Shown: one piece after another, positions 8,116-16,952 of the stretch
Numbering within the stretch: the first letter of the stretch is position 1
How the letters are laid out: the number at the start of each line of letters is the position of its first letter
Assembly: GCF_000787855.1 (NCBI RefSeq)
Contig: NZ_BBPQ01000001.1
Location: forward strand, 168,529-232,528
Direction: 5' to 3'
DNA length: 64,000 bases
Source of the DNA: Streptacidiphilus anmyonensis
GTDB lineage: Bacteria > Actinomycetota > Actinomycetes > Streptomycetales > Streptomycetaceae
The notes under the pieces: generated by a model
What the model was told of the DNA's origin: nothing
The model's input: the letters and a program-made list of their open reading frames with translations, nothing else
Databases searched by the model: none
Program-made: the position numbers and the translations under genes

Positions 8116-9378
8116 ATGGACCAGGCCGCACTCGACGCGCTGGGCGAGACCGTCGTCGACTGGCGTTTCAAGGGCATGCCGATGGGCGTGGCCCCGACCG
8201 TGAACCAGATGCGCGACGCGAAGCTCGACCTCTTCGCGGACGGCTTCGTGACGCCCCTGCTCACGCTGGACTCGCGGGCCCTCGACCACAACCTGGAGCT
8301 GATGGCCTCCTGGGCACACCGCCACGGCCTGGCCCACGCCCCGCACGGCAAGACCCCGATGGCGCCCCAGCTGTTCCAGCGCCAGCTGGAGCTGGGCGCG
8401 TGGGGCATCACCGCCGCGACGCCGAGCCATGTGCAGGTGTACCGGCACTTCGGTGTGAACCGCATCTTCCTCGGCAACGAACTCGTCGACGCCGCCGCGC
8501 TGCGCTGGCTGAGCGCGGAGCTGGAACGCGATCCCGAGTTCCGCTTCGTCTGTTATGTCGACTCGGTCCACGGGGTCGAGCTGATGGACGCGGCGCTCAC
8601 GCACCGCGTCGACGTCGTGGTCGAACTCGGAGCGGTCGGTTCACGCACCGGGGTGCGAACCCGGGCCGAGGCGGACGAGGTCGCACGGGCCGTCCGCGCC
8701 TCGCGGTGGCTGCGGCTGGTCGGTGTCGCCGGGTACGAGGGCACGCTGCCGGGCGTCGACGAGACCCGCGCCGCCGTACGCGTCTGGATGCAGGAGCTGG
8801 TCGACACCGCCCATGCCTTCGACGCGCAGGGGTACCTCGCCGACGCGGACGAGATCGTCGTCAGCGCGGGCGGCAGCCAGCACTTCGACCTGGTCGCGGA
8901 CGCGCTGACGGAGACCGCGCTCCAGCTGTCCCGTCCGGTGCTGAGGCTGCTCCGCTCCGGCGCCTACGTCACCCACGACCACCTCCACTACGCGAAGATC
9001 ACCCCGCTGACCGAGGAGACCGAGCACTTCCTGCCGGCGTTGAAGCTCTGGGCTCAGGTCGTTTCCCGGCCCGAGCCGGGGCTGGCCCTGCTCAACGCGG
9101 GCAAGCGGGACGTCCCCTACGACCTCGGGCTGCCCGTGCCGATCCAGGTGCGCGACGCCCGGCAGGGCGGGCTGCACCCAGCCGAGGGCCTCAGCATCAC
9201 CGCCCTCTCCGACCAGCACGCCTTCATGGCGGTCAGCCCGGAGGCGGCCGTCGAGGTCGGCGACTGGGTCGCGCTCGGGCTGTCGCACCCCTGCACGGCC
9301 TTCGAGAAGTGGCAGTTGATCCCCGTCGTTCTTCCCGACGGCCGGACGGTCGTCGACTACATCCGCACCTTCTTCTGA
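8116..9378 (+). CDS. PLP-dependent D-amino-acid deaminase / D-threonine-aldolase family
   Basis: The protein is 420 residues with AAGGAG before the ATG. It has the alanine-racemase-like TIM barrel with the PLP-binding Lys in APHGKTPMAP (about residue 79), YVDSVHGVELM, and the C-terminal D-serine dehydratase-like domain with the metal ligands His and Cys (DQHAFM and LSHPCTAF). Family members act on D-serine, D-threonine and related hydroxy-D-amino acids, deaminating or retro-aldol-cleaving them. The next gene, 29 bp downstream on the same strand, is an N-acyl-D-amino-acid deacylase, so the pair probably releases and degrades D-amino acids. Confidence 0.88.
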   Translation: MDQAALDALGETVVDWRFKGMPMGVAPTVNQMRDAKLDLFADGFVTPLLTLDSRALDHNLELMASWAHRHGLAHAPHGKTPMAPQLFQRQLELGAWGITAATPSHVQVYRHFGVNRIFLGNELVDAAALRWLSAELERDPEFRFVCYVDSVHGVELMDAALTHRVDVVVELGAVGSRTGVRTRAEADEVARAVRASRWLRLVGVAGYEGTLPGVDETRAAVRVWMQELVDTAHAFDAQGYLADADEIVVSAGGSQHFDLVADALTETALQLSRPVLRLLRSGAYVTHDHLHYAKITPLTEETEHFLPALKLWAQVVSRPEPGLALLNAGKRDVPYDLGLPVPIQVRDARQGGLHPAEGLSITALSDQHAFMAVSPEAAVEVGDWVALGLSHPCTAFEKWQLIPVVLPDGRTVVDYIRTFF

Positions 9379-9407
9379 CGGCCCCTCCTGACACCCCCGG
9401 ACCGCTG

Positions 9408-11042
9408 ATGCCTCCGCCCCGGACCGTTCTGCGCGGCGCTCTCGTCGTCGACGGCAGCGGCGGCGCGCCCTACCGCGCCGACGCCGTCCTCGACGACGGC
9501 CGTATCTGCGCGCTGCACCGCGAGGGCGATCCGGGGCCGCGGCCCGGCGGCGGCCGTGTCCTCGACGCCGACGGGTTGGCGCTCGCACCCGGCTTCGTCG
9601 ACATGCACGCGCACTCCGACCTGGCCCTGTTGGCCGACCCGGCGCACGAGGCGAAGGTCGCCCAGGGCGTCACCCTGGAGGTGCTCGGCCAGGACGGGCT
9701 CTCCTACGCGCCCGTCGACGACACCACCCTGGCCGGACTGCGCCGCCAGCTCGCCGGCTGGAACGGGGACCCCTCGGACGCGGACTTCGACTGGAACTGG
9801 CGCAGCGTCGGCGAGTACCTCGCCCGGCTCGACGCCCAGGGCATCGCCGTCAACGCCGCGTACCTCGTCCCCCAGGGGACGCTGCGCGCGCTGGTGCTCG
9901 GCTGGGAGGACCGCCCCGCCACACCCGCCGAGCTGGACCGGATGCGGGCGCTGCTCGCGCGAAGCCTCGACGAGGGCGCGGTCGGCATGTCCTCCGGGCT
10001 GACCTACACACCGGGCATGTACGCCGACGCCGCCGAACTCACCGCGCTGTGCCGGGTGGTGGCGGCCCACGGCGGTTACTGGTGCCCGCACCACCGTTCC
10101 TACGGCGCGGGCGCGCTGGAGGCCTACGCGGAGGTCGTCGCCGTCGCCGGGGCCTCCGGCTGCGCGCTGCACCTGGCCCACGCCACGATGAACTTCGAAG
10201 TCAACCGCGGCCGCGCCGGCGAACTGCTCGCCCTCGTCGACGCGGCCGTCGCCGACGGCGTGGACCTGACCCTGGACAGCTACCCCTACCTCCCGGGCTC
10301 GACCACCCTCGCCGCGCTGCTCCCCGGCTGGGCCGCGGCCGGCGGACCGGCGGAGACGCTGCGCCGCCTGGCCGACCCGGCGGCGCGGGCGCGCATCCGT
10401 GCCGACCTGGAGGTGCACGGCTCCGACGGCTGCCACGGCGTCGTCGCCGACTGGGACACGGTGCAGGTCAGCGGCGTCCGCGAGCCCGCACTGCGCTCCG
10501 CGGTGGGCCTGACGGTCCGACAGCTCGCGCGGCGGGAGGGCGTCGAACCGTTCGAGGCGTTCACCCGGCTGCTGCTCGACGACGGCCTCGGCACGACGAT
10601 CCTCCAGCACGTCGGCCACGAGGAGAACGTCCGCGCGATCATGCGCCACCCGGCGCACTGCGGCGGCAGCGACGGCCTGTTGACCGGCGACCGCCCCCAC
10701 CCGCGCGCCTACGGCACCTTCCCCCGCTATCTCGGCGCGTACGTGCGGGAGGAGGGAGTCCTCTCCCTCCCCGAGGCGGTCCGGCACCTGTCCGCCACCC
10801 CGGCCCGCCGCCTGGGCCTCGCCGACCGCGGCCAGGTCCGCGAGGGGTGGGTGGCGGACCTGGTCCTCTTCGATCCGGGAACCGTCGCCGAGCAGGCGAC
10901 GTTCGAGGATCCGAGAAGGACCCCACGAGGCATCCCCTACGTGTTCGTCGGCGGCGTCCCGGTCATGGACGACGGCCGTCGGACCGACGCGCTGCCCGGC
11001 CGGGCGATCACCCGACGTTCTGCGACGGGGAGGCCGGCGTGA
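9408..11042 (+). CDS. N-acyl-D-amino-acid deacylase (D-aminoacylase family)
   Basis: The protein is 544 residues from the ATG at 9408; the open frame runs much further upstream but inside the previous gene. It belongs to the amidohydrolase superfamily: APGFVDMHAHSDLALL carries the HxH metal motif near residue 65, followed by GVTLEVLGQDGLSYAP, GMSSGLTYTPGMYA, LHLAHATMNFEVN, LDSYPYLPGS and a late Asp in GGSDGLL. The tail PRRTPRGIPYVFVGG is typical of D-aminoacylases. It hydrolyses N-acyl-D-amino acids to the free D-amino acid, which the preceding enzyme may use. Its last 35 bp overlap the convergent gene on the other strand. Confidence 0.9.
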   Translation: MPPPRTVLRGALVVDGSGGAPYRADAVLDDGRICALHREGDPGPRPGGGRVLDADGLALAPGFVDMHAHSDLALLADPAHEAKVAQGVTLEVLGQDGLSYAPVDDTTLAGLRRQLAGWNGDPSDADFDWNWRSVGEYLARLDAQGIAVNAAYLVPQGTLRALVLGWEDRPATPAELDRMRALLARSLDEGAVGMSSGLTYTPGMYADAAELTALCRVVAAHGGYWCPHHRSYGAGALEAYAEVVAVAGASGCALHLAHATMNFEVNRGRAGELLALVDAAVADGVDLTLDSYPYLPGSTTLAALLPGWAAAGGPAETLRRLADPAARARIRADLEVHGSDGCHGVVADWDTVQVSGVREPALRSAVGLTVRQLARREGVEPFEAFTRLLLDDGLGTTILQHVGHEENVRAIMRHPAHCGGSDGLLTGDRPHPRAYGTFPRYLGAYVREEGVLSLPEAVRHLSATPARRLGLADRGQVREGWVADLVLFDPGTVAEQATFEDPRRTPRGIPYVFVGGVPVMDDGRRTDALPGRAITRRSATGRPA

Positions 11043-12471
11043 GCCGGAGCGTGTGCACCGTCCCCGGCGTCGGCCGGGTGACCGTCAGGGAGAGGATGTG
11101 GCGCGCCGGGTCCCAGGTGCTGGTGTACTCCGAGTCGAAGTCGATCTGCGGGCCGAGGGGGAAGTCCGACGGCGGGAGGTAGACCTCCGTCGGGCCGATC
11201 ACCGCCGCCTCGTCACGGAACTGGAGCGTGAAGACGAGGGTGCCCTTGTCGTAGTCGAACTCCACCGGAGTCCCGGCGATCGCGCGCGGGTACGCGGTCT
11301 GGAGCACGCCGGCGATGTCGGCGCCCTTTCCGGGCTTCTGCCAGGGGGACCACGGGCCCGGCGCGGCCGTGCAGCAGGCCGAGCCCGCCATCAGGTCGTC
11401 CAGCAGTTCCTGCACGTGGTCGACGTAGAGGTGCGCGCCGGGTGCCGTGAAGTCCGCTCCCCAACCGCCCACCAGGACCGGCGCGTCCAAGCGCTTGGCG
11501 GTTCGGGTGACCTGGATGGCCCAGGAGTTGAGGAGGCGGTCGGTCCAGAAGGCGTCGCTGCCGCTGTAGTTCCCGTCGGGGTCGACCGGCGCGGGGTAGA
11601 GCTGGGGGGCGTAGCCGATGCGGGCGACGCCGTGGCGCGGGTCCGGCAGGTAGGGCAGCGCGCTGGGCAGCCCGGTGTCCGCGGAGGCGGCCTCGGGTTC
11701 GACGAAGAGCCAGTGGTCCTGGTCGACCGCGCGCACCCGGGCGATGACGCGCTCGTAGAAGGCGGCCAGCGCCCCGGTCTCGAAGGCCGGGCCCTGAACG
11801 GATCCGCCCCACGGACGGTCCAGCAGGTCGAAGCCCACGACGGCGTCGGCGGGTGACAGCAGGCCCGCGCCGCGCGGGAGGTGCGCCGCGAGGTAGCTCG
11901 CGATGTGCGCCCAGGCCGCGGCGTAGCGGTCCTGGAGGTCGGGGGCGTCGTCGCGGGTGTGCCAGAACTCGTCGGCCGCGTGGATCCGGGCGGAGTTCAC
12001 AGCGGCCGGAACGGACGCGGCGCCTGGCGTCGGGCCGAAGGCGTCCTGGGTCATCGCGAGGACGACGTGGTCGCCGACCGCCGCGTACTGCCCGATGCGC
12101 CGGACCAGGGCGGCGAGGTAGACGTCGTCGTAGCGGCCAGGGGTGGGCTCGACACTGCTCCAGTGCAGCAGGATCCTCGCGCAGTCGTCACCGAGCAGCC
12201 CGTACTCCTCGGACGGCGACGACGACCAGGACGCCGAAGCCGACGCCGACGACGACGGCGATGCCGGGGCCGCCGAACGGGAGGCGCCCGCCACGACCGG
12301 GACGTCGTCCGTGTTGAGCCCGTAGAGGATCAGCGCCCGGCCCTGGGCGTCCGTCAGGAAGCGCGGCGTCGTCGCGCCGACCGCCGCGGGCGTGCCGAGA
12401 CGCAGCAGCAGTCCCGCCGCGCAGGCCAGGACCGCCAGCCCCGCGAACCACCGACGCAGATGTCCCCGCAT
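11008..12471 (-). CDS. Secreted GH5/endoglycoceramidase-like protein lacking catalytic residues
   Basis: The protein is 487 residues from the ATG at 12471. Layout: signal peptide or membrane anchor (about 1-32), then a barrel opening FLTDAQGRALILYGLN and containing ARILLHWSSVEPTPGRYD, as in the endoglycoceramidase branch of GH5. The expected acid/base motif (NEP in ...GYDLxNEPW...) reads GFDLLDRPWGG near residue 219. The His of the usual PHxY motif is Gln (YAPQLYPAP, about 289). The expected nucleophile motif (GEWG) reads VLVGGWGAD near 336. A C-terminal beta domain (about 400-487) is retained. I read this as a folded, secreted pseudoenzyme, possibly sugar- or glycolipid-binding. A Ser/Ala insertion follows residue 50. 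It converges on the D-aminoacylase gene with a 35-bp overlap. Confidence 0.75.
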   Translation of the reverse strand: MRGHLRRWFAGLAVLACAAGLLLRLGTPAAVGATTPRFLTDAQGRALILYGLNTDDVPVVAGASRSAAPASPSSSASASASWSSSPSEEYGLLGDDCARILLHWSSVEPTPGRYDDVYLAALVRRIGQYAAVGDHVVLAMTQDAFGPTPGAASVPAAVNSARIHAADEFWHTRDDAPDLQDRYAAAWAHIASYLAAHLPRGAGLLSPADAVVGFDLLDRPWGGSVQGPAFETGALAAFYERVIARVRAVDQDHWLFVEPEAASADTGLPSALPYLPDPRHGVARIGYAPQLYPAPVDPDGNYSGSDAFWTDRLLNSWAIQVTRTAKRLDAPVLVGGWGADFTAPGAHLYVDHVQELLDDLMAGSACCTAAPGPWSPWQKPGKGADIAGVLQTAYPRAIAGTPVEFDYDKGTLVFTLQFRDEAAVIGPTEVYLPPSDFPLGPQIDFDSEYTSTWDPARHILSLTVTRPTPGTVHTLRLTPASPSQNVG

Positions 12472-12598
12472 CCGCCACCCCCCTGCCGCCATGGTGATCG
12501 TAGATCCACAAACTGGGAGTGCGCAGGGAGTCGTCCTGGTTCTGTACCAACATCGACGAGCGCCGACCGGTGCGTGGGCGCGCGGGTACAGTCCGGCC

Positions 12599-13252
12599 AT
12601 GACCCCGCCCCTGGACCGCCCCCGTTCCGTGCTGCTCGCGGGCCTGACCGCGGCTCTGCTGCTGGTGCTGGCCCTCGGCACGGGCACGGTGTGGCTGCGG
12701 CTGACGGACGCCTTCCCCACGGTGCTGCACGCGGCGGCGCTCGAAGTGCCGCCGTTCCTGCCGGGGCTGCGGCCGGATCCGCGTGGGGACAGCACCTGGG
12801 CGTTCACCCTCTCGGAGGACTTCGCGGCGCTGCTGCTGGTCGGCGTCGTCGCCCTGCGGCTGCGCCGCCACGTGCTGCGCCACCCGTACGCGGGTGTGCT
12901 GCGGCGCCTGGGGGCGGGCTGGTCGGCGGTGGCGCTGGGCGGGGCGGTCGCCGGGGTGTTCCGCGGTCTTGCGCTGGCGCGGATGACGGGCGCGGCACCG
13001 CTCGGCTGGACGGTGCACCCGCTGGCCGGAGCCGTGTCGGGCGCGGTGTGGGGGGTGCTGCTGGGTTGGACGGTCGGCCTGGCCGTCGCCCTGGTCGGCA
13101 ACCGCCGCCTGCGCCGCCTGCCCCGGCTGCGTGAACTGCGACGCGTGGGCGCCACCGTCGTCCCACCGGCGCGCCTCGCGCGGGTGGGACGCCTCCCGCG
13201 CCGCCTCCAGCATGGTGAAAATCACCGCGCAGCGGGTATGGCGAGGCACTAG
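12599..13252 (+). CDS. Conserved actinobacterial membrane protein, function unknown
   Basis: The protein is 217 residues with about four hydrophobic helices: near 12-32, 70-86, 100-118 and 138-162. An Arg-rich cytosolic tail follows. I recognise no family. The ATG at 12599 has no Shine-Dalgarno sequence but lies 6 nt after TACAGT (12587-12592), the spacing expected for a leaderless transcript. The region between it and the divergent GH5-like gene is only 127 bp. Confidence 0.65.
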   Translation: MTPPLDRPRSVLLAGLTAALLLVLALGTGTVWLRLTDAFPTVLHAAALEVPPFLPGLRPDPRGDSTWAFTLSEDFAALLLVGVVALRLRRHVLRHPYAGVLRRLGAGWSAVALGGAVAGVFRGLALARMTGAAPLGWTVHPLAGAVSGAVWGVLLGWTVGLAVALVGNRRLRRLPRLRELRRVGATVVPPARLARVGRLPRRLQHGENHRAAGMARH

Positions 13253-13263
13253 GCTGCATCGGT

Positions 13264-14478
13264 ATGCAGGTGATCCAGTCCAGCAAGCTCGCCAACGTCT
13301 GCTACGACATCCGCGGACCGATCCTCGACGAGGCCATGCGGCTTGAGGACGAGGGCCACCGCATCCTGAAGCTGAACACCGGCAACCCGGCGCCGTTCGG
13401 CTTCGAGGCGCCGGCGGAGATCCTTCAGGACATCGTCCGCAACCTCGCCGGGGCCCACGGCTACGGCGACTCCAAGGGCCTGCTCTCCGCGCGCCGCGCC
13501 GTGGTGATGCACTACGAGGAGCGCGGCCTGCACGGCCTGAGCGTCGAGGACGTCTACATCGGCAACGGCGTCTCCGAGTTGATCCAGATGGCGATGCAGG
13601 CGCTGCTGGACGACGGTGACGAGATCCTCGTCCCCTCCCCCGACTACCCGCTGTGGACGGCCTCGATCAGCCTGTCCGGCGGGACGGCGGTGCACTACCG
13701 CTGTGACGAGCAGTCCGACTGGTTCCCCGACCTCGCGGACATCGAGTCGAAGATCACCGACCGCACCCGCGGCATCGTGATCATCAACCCGAACAACCCG
13801 ACCGGCGCGGTCTACCCGGTCGAGCTGCTGGAGGGTCTGGTCGCGATCGCCCGCCGGCACAACCTGATCGTCTACTCGGACGAGATCTACGACAAGATCC
13901 TCTACGACGACGCCGAGCACACCTCCACCGCCGTGCTCGCGCCGGACCTGCTCTGCCTCACCTTCAACGGCATGTCCAAGGCCTACCGGGTGGCCGGCTT
14001 CCGCAGCGGCTGGATGACGATCTCCGGCCCGAAGGAGGAGGCCCGCAGCTACATCGAGGGCCTGACCACGCTGGCCACCATGCGTCTGTGCGCCAACATG
14101 CCCTCGCAGCACGCGATCGCCGCCGCGCTCGGCGGGCGCCAGTCGATCAAGGACCTGATCCTCCCCGGCGGTCGGCTGCGCGAGCAGCGCGACATCGCCT
14201 GGAAGATGCTCAACGACATCCCCGGCGTCTCCTGCGTGAAGCCCAAGGGCGCGCTGTACGCCTTCCCGCGGCTGGACCCGAAGGTCTACAAGATCAAGGA
14301 CGACGCCCAGATGGTGCTGGACCTGCTCAAGCAGCAGCACATCTACGTCGTCCAGGGCACCGGGTTCAACTGGCCCGACCCGGACCACTTCCGCCTGGTC
14401 ACGCTGCCCCGTGCGGAGGATCTGAGCGAGGCGATCGAGAAGATCGGCGTCTTCCTGTCGACCTACGCTCAGCCGTAG
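13264..14478 (+). CDS. PLP-dependent aminotransferase, AlaA-like
   Basis: The protein is 404 residues of the class I/II aminotransferase fold: LKLNTGNPAPFGF, GYGDSKGLLSARRAV, YIGNGVSELIQMAMQALLDDGD, IINPNNPTGAVY, YSDEIYDKILYD, and the PLP-lysine motif FNGMSKAYRVAGFRSGWM. The length and motifs match alanine aminotransferases of the AlaA type, which make alanine from pyruvate and glutamate. TAGGCT at 13250-13255 lies 8 nt before the ATG with no Shine-Dalgarno sequence, so the message is probably leaderless. A palindrome GGTGAAAATCACC sits at 13214-13226, upstream of the -10, and could be an operator. Confidence 0.9.
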   Translation: MQVIQSSKLANVCYDIRGPILDEAMRLEDEGHRILKLNTGNPAPFGFEAPAEILQDIVRNLAGAHGYGDSKGLLSARRAVVMHYEERGLHGLSVEDVYIGNGVSELIQMAMQALLDDGDEILVPSPDYPLWTASISLSGGTAVHYRCDEQSDWFPDLADIESKITDRTRGIVIINPNNPTGAVYPVELLEGLVAIARRHNLIVYSDEIYDKILYDDAEHTSTAVLAPDLLCLTFNGMSKAYRVAGFRSGWMTISGPKEEARSYIEGLTTLATMRLCANMPSQHAIAAALGGRQSIKDLILPGGRLREQRDIAWKMLNDIPGVSCVKPKGALYAFPRLDPKVYKIKDDAQMVLDLLKQQHIYVVQGTGFNWPDPDHFRLVTLPRAEDLSEAIEKIGVFLSTYAQP

Positions 14479-14500
14479 CGAGACCAGCCCTAGAGACAGA

Positions 14501-14531
14501 GACTTGTTTTAGACAAAGTCCAAGTTAGGCT
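14501..14531 (+). promoter_or_regulatory. Leaderless promoter with overlapping dyad
   Basis: TTGTTT (14504-14509) and TAGGCT (14526-14531) are spaced by 16 nt and place the transcript start at or next to the ATG at 14538. The half-sites GACTTG (14501-14506) and CAAGTT (14521-14526) form a dyad that covers both hexamers, as a repressor operator would. Confidence 0.5.
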
Positions 14532-14537
14532 GTTCCC

Positions 14538-14930
14538 ATGTACGAGCAGCCGAAGACTCTTCCCGTGCGCCGACGCGCCCTGGACACCCGCGCGCCCGTG
14601 CATGCCGTCAGCGGTCTGCGCGGGCAGCTGGCCGGGCACCTGGCCGCCATGCTCGACGTCACCCGCGAGCTGCACGCACGAACCGGCGATCCCCTGTTGG
14701 CGGACGCGGCCGCCGCACTCACCGCGCGCCTCGGGGAGCTGGGCGCCCAACTGCCGCCGCGCGCGGCCGTGACCTACCCGGGCGACCTCGCCGCCCTGCA
14801 CGCCCAGGCTTTCGACCTGGCCGGACGGGTCCTCGTGGTCGCAGCCGCCCAGCAGGACACCAGGACGGCGATACTCGCGTGCCGCCGTATGGACTTCCAC
14901 ACGGCGGCACGCGAGTCACTCACTGCCTAG
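14538..14930 (+). CDS. Conserved hypothetical protein
   Basis: The protein is 130 residues, soluble and mainly helical, rich in Ala, Leu and Arg, with no signal peptide. A segment at about 25-60 and another at 78-110 look like amphipathic helices and could form a helical bundle. I recognise no domain. It probably has a leaderless message and a candidate operator over its promoter (separate entry). It ends 4 bp from the stop of the convergent pckG, so the two transcripts must overlap. Confidence 0.65.
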   Translation: MYEQPKTLPVRRRALDTRAPVHAVSGLRGQLAGHLAAMLDVTRELHARTGDPLLADAAAALTARLGELGAQLPPRAAVTYPGDLAALHAQAFDLAGRVLVVAAAQQDTRTAILACRRMDFHTAARESLTA

Positions 14931-14934
14931 AGGC

Positions 14935-16770
14935 TCAGCCCAGGCGCTGGGTCAGCTTCTCGTACTCGTCCCACAGGGCCTTCGGCGTGTGCTCGCCGAA
15001 CAGCTCCAGGTGCTCGGGGATGAGCGCGGCCTCCTGCTTCCAGATGTCACGGTCGACGGAGAGCAGCAGGTCGAGGTCGGCCTGGCTGATGCTGAGGCCG
15101 TCCAGGTCCAGCGCGTCCTCGGTGGGCAGGACGCCGATCGGCGACTCGACGCCCTCGGCGGTGCCCTCCAGGCGCTCGACGATCCACTTCAGCACGCGGC
15201 TGTTCTCACCGAAGCCCGGCCAGACGAACTTGCCGTCGGCGTTCTTGCGGAACCAGTTCACGTAGTAGATCTTCGGCAGCTTGGCCGCGTCGGCGTTCTC
15301 GCCGACCTCCAGCCAGTGGGCGAAGTAGTCACCCATGTTGTAGCCGCAGAAGGGCAGCATCGCGAACGGGTCGCGGCGCAGCTTGCCGACCGTGCCCTCG
15401 GCGGCGGCGGTCTGCTCCGAGGCGACGTTGGCGCCCAGGAAGACGCCGTGCTGCCAGTCGAAGGACTCGGTCACCAGCGGAACCGCGCTGGCGCGGCGGC
15501 CGCCGAAGAGGATGGCCGAGATCGGCACACCCGCCTGGTCCTCCCACTCCGGGGCGATGGTCGGGCACTGGGCGGCCGGGACGGTGAACCGGGCGTTGGG
15601 GTGCGCCGCCGGGGTCTCCGACGCGGGCGTCCAGTCGTTGCCCTTCCAGTCGGTGAGGTGGGCGGGCTTCTCCTCGGTCATGCCCTCCCACCACACGTCG
15701 CCGTCGTCGGTGAGCGCCACGTTGGTGAAGACCGTGTTGGCGTACATCGAGTCGATGGCGTTGGCGTTGGTGTCACGGCCGGTGCCGGGCGCGACGCCGA
15801 AGAAGCCGGCCTCCGGGTTGATCGCGTAGAGGCGGCCGTCCGCACCGAACCGCATCCAGGCGATGTCGTCGCCGATGGTCTCGACCTTCCAGCCCGGGAT
15901 GGTCGGCTGGAGCATGGCCAGGTTGGTCTTGCCGCAGGCGCTGGGGAACGCGGCGGCGACGTACTTGGCCTCGCCGGACGGCGGGGTGAGCTTCAGGACG
16001 AGCATGTGCTCGGCCAGCCAGCCCTCGTCGCGGGCCATGGTCGAGGCGATGCGCAGCGCGTAGCACTTCTTGCCGAGCAGGGCGTTGCCGCCGTAGCCGG
16101 AACCGTAGGACCAGATCTCCTTGGTCTCCGGGAAGTGCGAGATGTACTTGGTCTCGTTGCACGGCCACGACACGTCGGCCTCGCCCTCCGCGAGCGGGGC
16201 GCCGAGGGTGTGCACGGCCTTGACGAACTCGCCGTCCTCGCCGAGGAAGTCGAGCACGGCCTGACCCATGCGGGTCATGGTGCGCATCGACACGGCGACG
16301 TAGGCGGAGTCGGTGATCTCGACGCCATAGGCGGCCAGCGGCGAGCCCACGGGACCCATGGAGAACGGCACCACGTACATGGTGCGGCCCTTCATGGAGC
16401 CCTGGAAGATGTCGCCGAAGATCGCCCGCATCTCCGCGGGGGCCTTCCAGTGGTTGGTCGGGCCGGCGTCCTTCTCCTGCTCGGAGCAGATGAACGTACG
16501 GTCCTCGACGCGCGCGACGTCGCGCGGGTCGGAAGCGGCGTAGTAGGAGTTGGGCCGCTTCTCCGGGTTGAGCTTGCGGAAGGTGCCCTTCTCGACAAGC
16601 AGGTCGCACAGACGCTGGTACTCGGCTTCAGAGCCGTCGCACCACTCGATCCGATCCGGCTGGGTGAGCTCTGCGATCTCCTGAACCCACGCCAGCAGCT
16701 TCTTGTGCCGGGTCGGGGCAGTGTTGACCTGGGCAGAGTTCTCGTACGGCACGATCGCTCCGTTTCCCAT
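14935..16770 (-). CDS. pckG: Phosphoenolpyruvate carboxykinase (GTP)
   Basis: The protein is 611 residues from the ATG at 16770, with AAGGACG upstream; this length is typical for actinobacterial PckG. The nucleotide/PEP site is [13 protein letters not shown] near residue 278. [52 protein letters not shown] and [14 protein letters not shown] are also diagnostic. It converts oxaloacetate plus GTP to phosphoenolpyruvate, CO2 and GDP, the entry to gluconeogenesis, in the cytoplasm. It is divergent from a hemolysin-III-like gene; the 182-bp gap carries two tandem palindromes near the other gene. Confidence 0.96.
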   Translation of the reverse strand: MGNGAIVPYENSAQVNTAPTRHKKLLAWVQEIAELTQPDRIEWCDGSEAEYQRLCDLLVEKGTFRKLNPEKRPNSYYAASDPRDVARVEDRTFICSEQEKDAGPTNHWKAPAEMRAIFGDIFQGSMKGRTMYVVPFSMGPVGSPLAAYGVEITDSAYVAVSMRTMTRMGQAVLDFLGEDGEFVKAVHTLGAPLAEGEADVSWPCNETKYISHFPETKEIWSYGSGYGGNALLGKKCYALRIASTMARDEGWLAEHMLVLKLTPPSGEAKYVAAAFPSACGKTNLAMLQPTIPGWKVETIGDDIAWMRFGADGRLYAINPEAGFFGVAPGTGRDTNANAIDSMYANTVFTNVALTDDGDVWWEGMTEEKPAHLTDWKGNDWTPASETPAAHPNARFTVPAAQCPTIAPEWEDQAGVPISAILFGGRRASAVPLVTESFDWQHGVFLGANVASEQTAAAEGTVGKLRRDPFAMLPFCGYNMGDYFAHWLEVGENADAAKLPKIYYVNWFRKNADGKFVWPGFGENSRVLKWIVERLEGTAEGVESPIGVLPTEDALDLDGLSISQADLDLLLSVDRDIWKQEAALIPEHLELFGEHTPKALWDEYEKLTQRLG

Positions 16771-16907
16771 CCGGTCGTCCTTGAACGGATGGTGAGGGGT
16801 TGAGGGTCTTCGCAGCGTATCTCCGATGGCCGGGAAGCGACACACCGCCCCCTGTGTGAGAACGGCAACATCGCAGGTCAGCGTCACTTTGACGAGAATT
16901 CGAGCAG

Positions 16908-16940
16908 ACCTACCAGTAGGTAACCTACGGTGCCGTAGGT
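16908..16940. promoter_or_regulatory. Two tandem palindromic operators upstream of the hemolysin-III-like gene
   Basis: ACCTAC-CA-GTAGGT (16908-16921) and ACCTACGG-TG-CCGTAGGT (16923-16940) are both perfect palindromes sharing the ACCTAC/GTAGGT half-site, with centres 17 bp apart. The second abuts the TATGCT hexamer (16940-16945) just before the gene. The layout is that of a repressor or activator dimer pair; the regulator is unknown. Confidence 0.75.
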
Positions 16941-16952
16941 ATGCTTCGGGAC

